Below are positions 7,232 to 9,318 of a stretch of 9,318 nucleotides of DNA, one piece after another (position 1 is the first letter of the stretch; every line of letters begins with the position of its first letter). The notes below the pieces were generated by a model. That model saw only the letters and a program-made list of their open reading frames with translations. It had not been told where the DNA came from and made no database searches. The position numbers and the translations under genes are program-made. The stretch spans positions 1 to 9,318 of the forward strand of contig JAATGW010000410.1 of assembly GCA_015654495.1 (NCBI GenBank). Direction: 5' to 3'. This DNA is from Chitinophagales bacterium (GTDB taxonomy: Bacteria; Bacteroidota; Bacteroidia; Chitinophagales; Chitinophagaceae).

Positions 7232-8914
7232 CTAATTCTTCAGGATATTGCCGGTTTTTACAAGTGCAGGTAGCGCAGTTAGTTGTGTTTTATTGAATGA
7301 AGACTGAATAAGGTCATTATTGATAAAATATTTGAAATCAGTGACAGATTTGCTGTACAGAAAAAGATCGGCACCGGGGGCAGCGGTGCAATTGGATATG
7401 CTAAGATTCCTGCCGTTTGTAAATTCCATCGTGTTTCCGTTTTTCCCTGCCTGCCTTCCTGTAAAGCGATTGATTTTTACTGCGGAGAAGTTATCCATTG
7501 TCAATGCACCTGAGAAATAGGTAGGAACGGCATTTTCCCAATTTACTTCTACGTTTTCCAGTAAAAGATTTTTTACATGGTGGAAGTAAAACGCGGAAAT
7601 ATCCTGTTTTGCTAATGCGATTTTCAAATCTGCTGCCGGACGCATATCCATATTGCCTCCAAAGGTTTCGCTATTTGCGCCGCGTCCGATAGTCAACCGG
7701 ATATTGCGGAAGCTGATGTCTTCAATTGTGCTGCTGCTGTCAAGACCGTAAACGATAACTCCGGACTCAGCGTGAGTAACCGAAATATCGTTAAAACTGA
7801 TATCCCTTATCCGCCCGGTTTTCTTTGTGCCACGTTGAGGAACCGCTGAAACATGTATCGGTTCTGCTTTCCCCCACCAGACTCCGGCAAATAACCTTGT
7901 GTCAATTACAATATTGCTGAACTTGATATGCTCGATGGTCATATCATCCCTGCACTGCACAAGAATTCCGCGGTTGGATTCGTGAATAACGATGTTGCTG
8001 AAAATGCAATTTCTGATATTATTCATGCCATAACCGATCCGGATGCCTGCCGAAGAAGAAGCTATTACGCAATTTGTTACTGTTACATTTTCTGAAATTT
8101 TTGTCTTATTGCCAAATTTATAATTATCTGTGCCGGCTTTCTCGGTATATCCACCCACACCTGTTTCGTCGCCAAAACCGGTCACAATTATTCCATCATC
8201 TCCGCAGGAGATAACGCAATCACTGATGCTTACATTCCGTGAAGTTGTACAATGGATCCCATCATTATTCGGGATTAACCGATCGTTTATAATTTTCAAA
8301 CCGGATATGATTACATTTTCGCATTCACCGATCCTGGTTGTCCAGTTTGGTGAATCCGTAAGATAGAGGTCGCGGATGGTAATATTGCTTGAATGTTTGA
8401 TGATGATCATCATATCCGGTCTTTTTTTGTGACCAACTGGTCCGTCGCCAATGCCGGAATAATTGTTCATATAGTCTTTACCCTGCCTTGTCATCAGAAC
8501 ATCATAATCAACAAAACTGTGTCGTATATTATAGTCCATAAAGGAACTGCTGTTTCCATTTATTTCGCCGTAACCGCTGATGGTAATATCTTCTGCGTCT
8601 TCGGCATAGATCAGTCCGTAATTTTTTTCGTTGATTGTATAATCAGACAGCTGGCTGCTTCCCTTCAGCACGGCGCCTTTATCAACGCGCAGGTGAACAT
8701 GGCTTTTTAATATGATAGTGCCGCTGAGAAAAGTTCCATGTGGGATCACCACGGTTCCGCCACCGGCATTATTGCAGGCGTCGATAGCCGCCTGGATAGC
8801 TTTGGTGTTTATGGTGCTGTTGTCAGGTTTTGCTCCATAAGTAAGTATGTTGAAATCCTGGCTCCGGAGGTGGATGGAAAAAGCGGTCAGGAGGAAAAGA
8901 AGAACGAATTTCAT
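7232..8914 (-). CDS. secreted GH28-family (polygalacturonase-like) beta-helix protein
   Basis: This 560-residue protein begins with a signal peptide (residues 1-18, cut before Gln19). Next comes the start typical of GH28/pectate-lyase-superfamily proteins: Y-G-A-K-P-D, then N-T-K-A-I-Q-A-A-I-D-A-C, then G-G-G-T-V-V-I-P. Many repeated short strands of the type N-I-x-I-x-x-x (about 170-420) indicate a right-handed beta-helix. Catalytic-type acids are present: Asp218 in N-N-D-G-I, and Asp239-Asp240 in C-G-D-D-G-I. The usual G-H-G is replaced by S288-A-G290, and the R-I-K motif by R315-G-I-L-V-Q, so it is not a standard polygalacturonase. It may act on another pectic or uronic-acid glycan or have lost part of the mechanism. 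ATG 8914 has AGG about 9 bases upstream. The gene ends 28 bases from the hydrolase stop, convergent with it, and no clear hairpin terminator is seen between them. Confidence 0.9.
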   Translation of the reverse strand: MKFVLLFLLTAFSIHLRSQDFNILTYGAKPDNSTINTKAIQAAIDACNNAGGGTVVIPHGTFLSGTIILKSHVHLRVDKGAVLKGSSQLSDYTINEKNYGLIYAEDAEDITISGYGEINGNSSSFMDYNIRHSFVDYDVLMTRQGKDYMNNYSGIGDGPVGHKKRPDMMIIIKHSSNITIRDLYLTDSPNWTTRIGECENVIISGLKIINDRLIPNNDGIHCTTSRNVSISDCVISCGDDGIIVTGFGDETGVGGYTEKAGTDNYKFGNKTKISENVTVTNCVIASSSAGIRIGYGMNNIRNCIFSNIVIHESNRGILVQCRDDMTIEHIKFSNIVIDTRLFAGVWWGKAEPIHVSAVPQRGTKKTGRIRDISFNDISVTHAESGVIVYGLDSSSTIEDISFRNIRLTIGRGANSETFGGNMDMRPAADLKIALAKQDISAFYFHHVKNLLLENVEVNWENAVPTYFSGALTMDNFSAVKINRFTGRQAGKNGNTMEFTNGRNLSISNCTAAPGADLFLYSKSVTDFKYFINNDLIQSSFNKTQLTALPALVKTGNILKN

Positions 8915-8960
8915 TATTACCTGGTTAGAATGTAAAATGGATGTGTAATTAATTTGAAGT

Positions 8961-8990
8961 AAAAACTAGGATATTTATCGTTGATAGAAA
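8961..8990 (-). promoter_or_regulatory. weak candidate promoter for the GH28 gene
   Basis: On the minus strand TTTC (8987-8990) and TAGTTTTT (8961-8968) are 18 bases apart, an imperfect match to the Bacteroidota pattern TTTG, then TAnnTTTG. It would place transcription start roughly 40 bases before the ATG at 8914. It overlaps one arm of the direct repeat described next. AT-rich sequence makes chance matches likely. Confidence 0.25.
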
Positions 8991-9008
8991 CATATTTGTC
9001 ATTGATGG
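8971..9008. repeat. imperfect 17-base direct repeat with 21-base period, possible LytTR operator
   Basis: Bases 8971-8987 and 8992-9008 match at 14 of 17 positions and start exactly 21 bases apart. Within them ATCGTTGAT (8977-8985) and GTCATTGAT (8998-9006) are separated by 12 bases. Family knowledge: LytTR regulators such as AgrA bind two 9-base repeats with a 12-base spacer, and the first copy here agrees with 8 of 9 positions of the general LytTR consensus, the second less well. The site is 57-94 bases upstream of the GH28 start, in a window that encodes a LytTR regulator. The regulatory meaning is inference. Confidence 0.45.
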
Positions 9009-9017
9009 ATATTTTTT

Positions 9018-9318
9018 GGCTGGTTGTCCGGTAAATTTTTGGTTGGCTGCCGTTTCCGCCTCAACCACCCGACTAACCATTTAGGCCTCCTCGGGCTGAT
9101 AGAAGTAAGGTTGCCTGGACAACATGATTTCAATAAGCTGGTGCCAGATGCCTTTGAGATTGCTTCTCCTGTTAAAGCGGAAGAAGAATTCATCAAGATA
9201 ACCCTGAGCAAATCTGCCTGAACAATGATGATGTATTCCCCGGAGCCAGTTTCTCAGGTTCAGGATGACAACATCGGAACTGCTGCATTTTTTCGGGTTC
9301 TTTCCCTTCTTTTTTGGC
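9018..9318 (-). mobile_element. end of an IS1595/ISXO2-type insertion sequence, running past the right edge
   Basis: The element is recognised from its transposase C-terminus (9081-9317). The non-coding stretch 9018-9080 between the transposase stop and the AT-rich GH28 leader is more GC-rich and contains related motifs (GGCTGGTTG, GGTTGGCTG, and CGACTAACC in the opposite sense), which may be the subterminal and terminal inverted repeat region. The exact end near 9018 is a guess, because the other end of the element is outside the window and cannot be compared. Confidence 0.45.
9081..9317 (-). CDS. IS1595-family (ISXO2-like) transposase, C-terminal 78 residues
   Basis: On the minus strand a frame open from the right edge (9317) runs to TAA at 9081-9083. 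The translated end contains L-R-N-W-L-R-G-I-H-H, then Y-L-D-E-F-F-F-R-F-N-R-R and I-W-H-Q-L-I-E-I-M. This is the typical ending of ISXO2-like transposases, in which the segment after the last catalytic residue reads L-x-x-Y-L-D-E-F-x-F-R-F-N-R-R. The start and the catalytic acidic residues lie outside the window, so it cannot be said whether the gene is intact; no stop or frameshift is seen in the visible part. The first visible residues are Lys-rich. The longest open frames listed on either strand here (plus 9024-9221, minus 8999-9211) are in other phases and are shadows of this gene. Confidence 0.75.
   Translation of the reverse strand, partial: PKKKGKNPKKCSSSDVVILNLRNWLRGIHHHCSGRFAQGYLDEFFFRFNRRSNLKGIWHQLIEIMLSRQPYFYQPEEA

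Noticed and set aside
8393..8710. 105-codon open frame on the plus strand inside the GH28 gene
   Set aside because: The GH28 frame on the minus strand is continuous with family motifs on both sides; this frame is antisense to it and has no recognisable features.
8999..9221. Overlapping small open frames on both strands near the right edge
   Set aside because: The minus-strand frame ending at 9081 in another phase gives a clear ISXO2-like transposase C-terminus, so these are shadows of it.
1..9318. CRISPR array, tRNA or rRNA genes
   Set aside because: No regularly spaced repeats, no cloverleaf-like sequence and no conserved rRNA sequence were seen; nearly all of the window is protein-coding.

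Overview
The window looks like chromosomal DNA from a member of the Bacteroidota, most likely the Chitinophagaceae/Sphingobacteriia branch. This is inferred from several things seen together: starts without Shine-Dalgarno sequences but with A-rich leaders, a LytS-type kinase paired with a LytTR response regulator, a SusE/SusF-type C-terminal domain, a GH28-family protein with a Q-after-cleavage signal peptide, and moderate GC content. No gene matches a named model-organism gene closely enough to justify a symbol.

Left block (1-3266, + strand): the 3' part of a polytopic membrane protein, a complete 502-residue paralogue of it (DoxX-like membrane half plus a soluble C-terminal domain), and a secreted beta-rich protein with a Met-Cys-Gly-Cys motif. 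The genes are 38 and 34 bases apart, all on one strand, and a strong 12-bp-stem terminator follows them. They therefore look like the end of one transcription unit.

Middle block (about 3270-7203, + strand): a candidate Bacteroidota promoter is followed by a sensor kinase frame interrupted by one in-frame TAG (fragments 3335-3604 and 3632-4864), a LytTR response regulator 13 bases later, and 10 bases further on a secreted beta-lactamase-fold serine hydrolase ending in a SusE/F-like domain. The tight spacing argues for one operon in which a membrane sensor, its DNA-binding partner and an exported enzyme are made together. The single stop raises the question of whether the sensor still works.

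Right block (7232-9318, - strand): a secreted GH28-fold (right-handed beta-helix) protein converges on the hydrolase gene. Its upstream region carries a 21-bp-period direct repeat that resembles the geometry of LytTR binding sites. About 170 bases upstream of its start lies the C-terminal end of an IS1595/ISXO2-type transposase that continues past the right edge of the window.

One working model, which is inference, is that the LytTR system controls exported carbohydrate-active or ester-cleaving proteins, including the divergently regulated GH28 gene. I did not find convincing evidence for a wholly new system. The most checkable oddities are the split sensor kinase, the hydrolase/SusF-like fusion, the 21-bp-period repeats and the GH28 protein with altered catalytic motifs. 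All 300-base stretches contain a gene; the longest non-coding stretches are 3204-3334 and 8915-9080.
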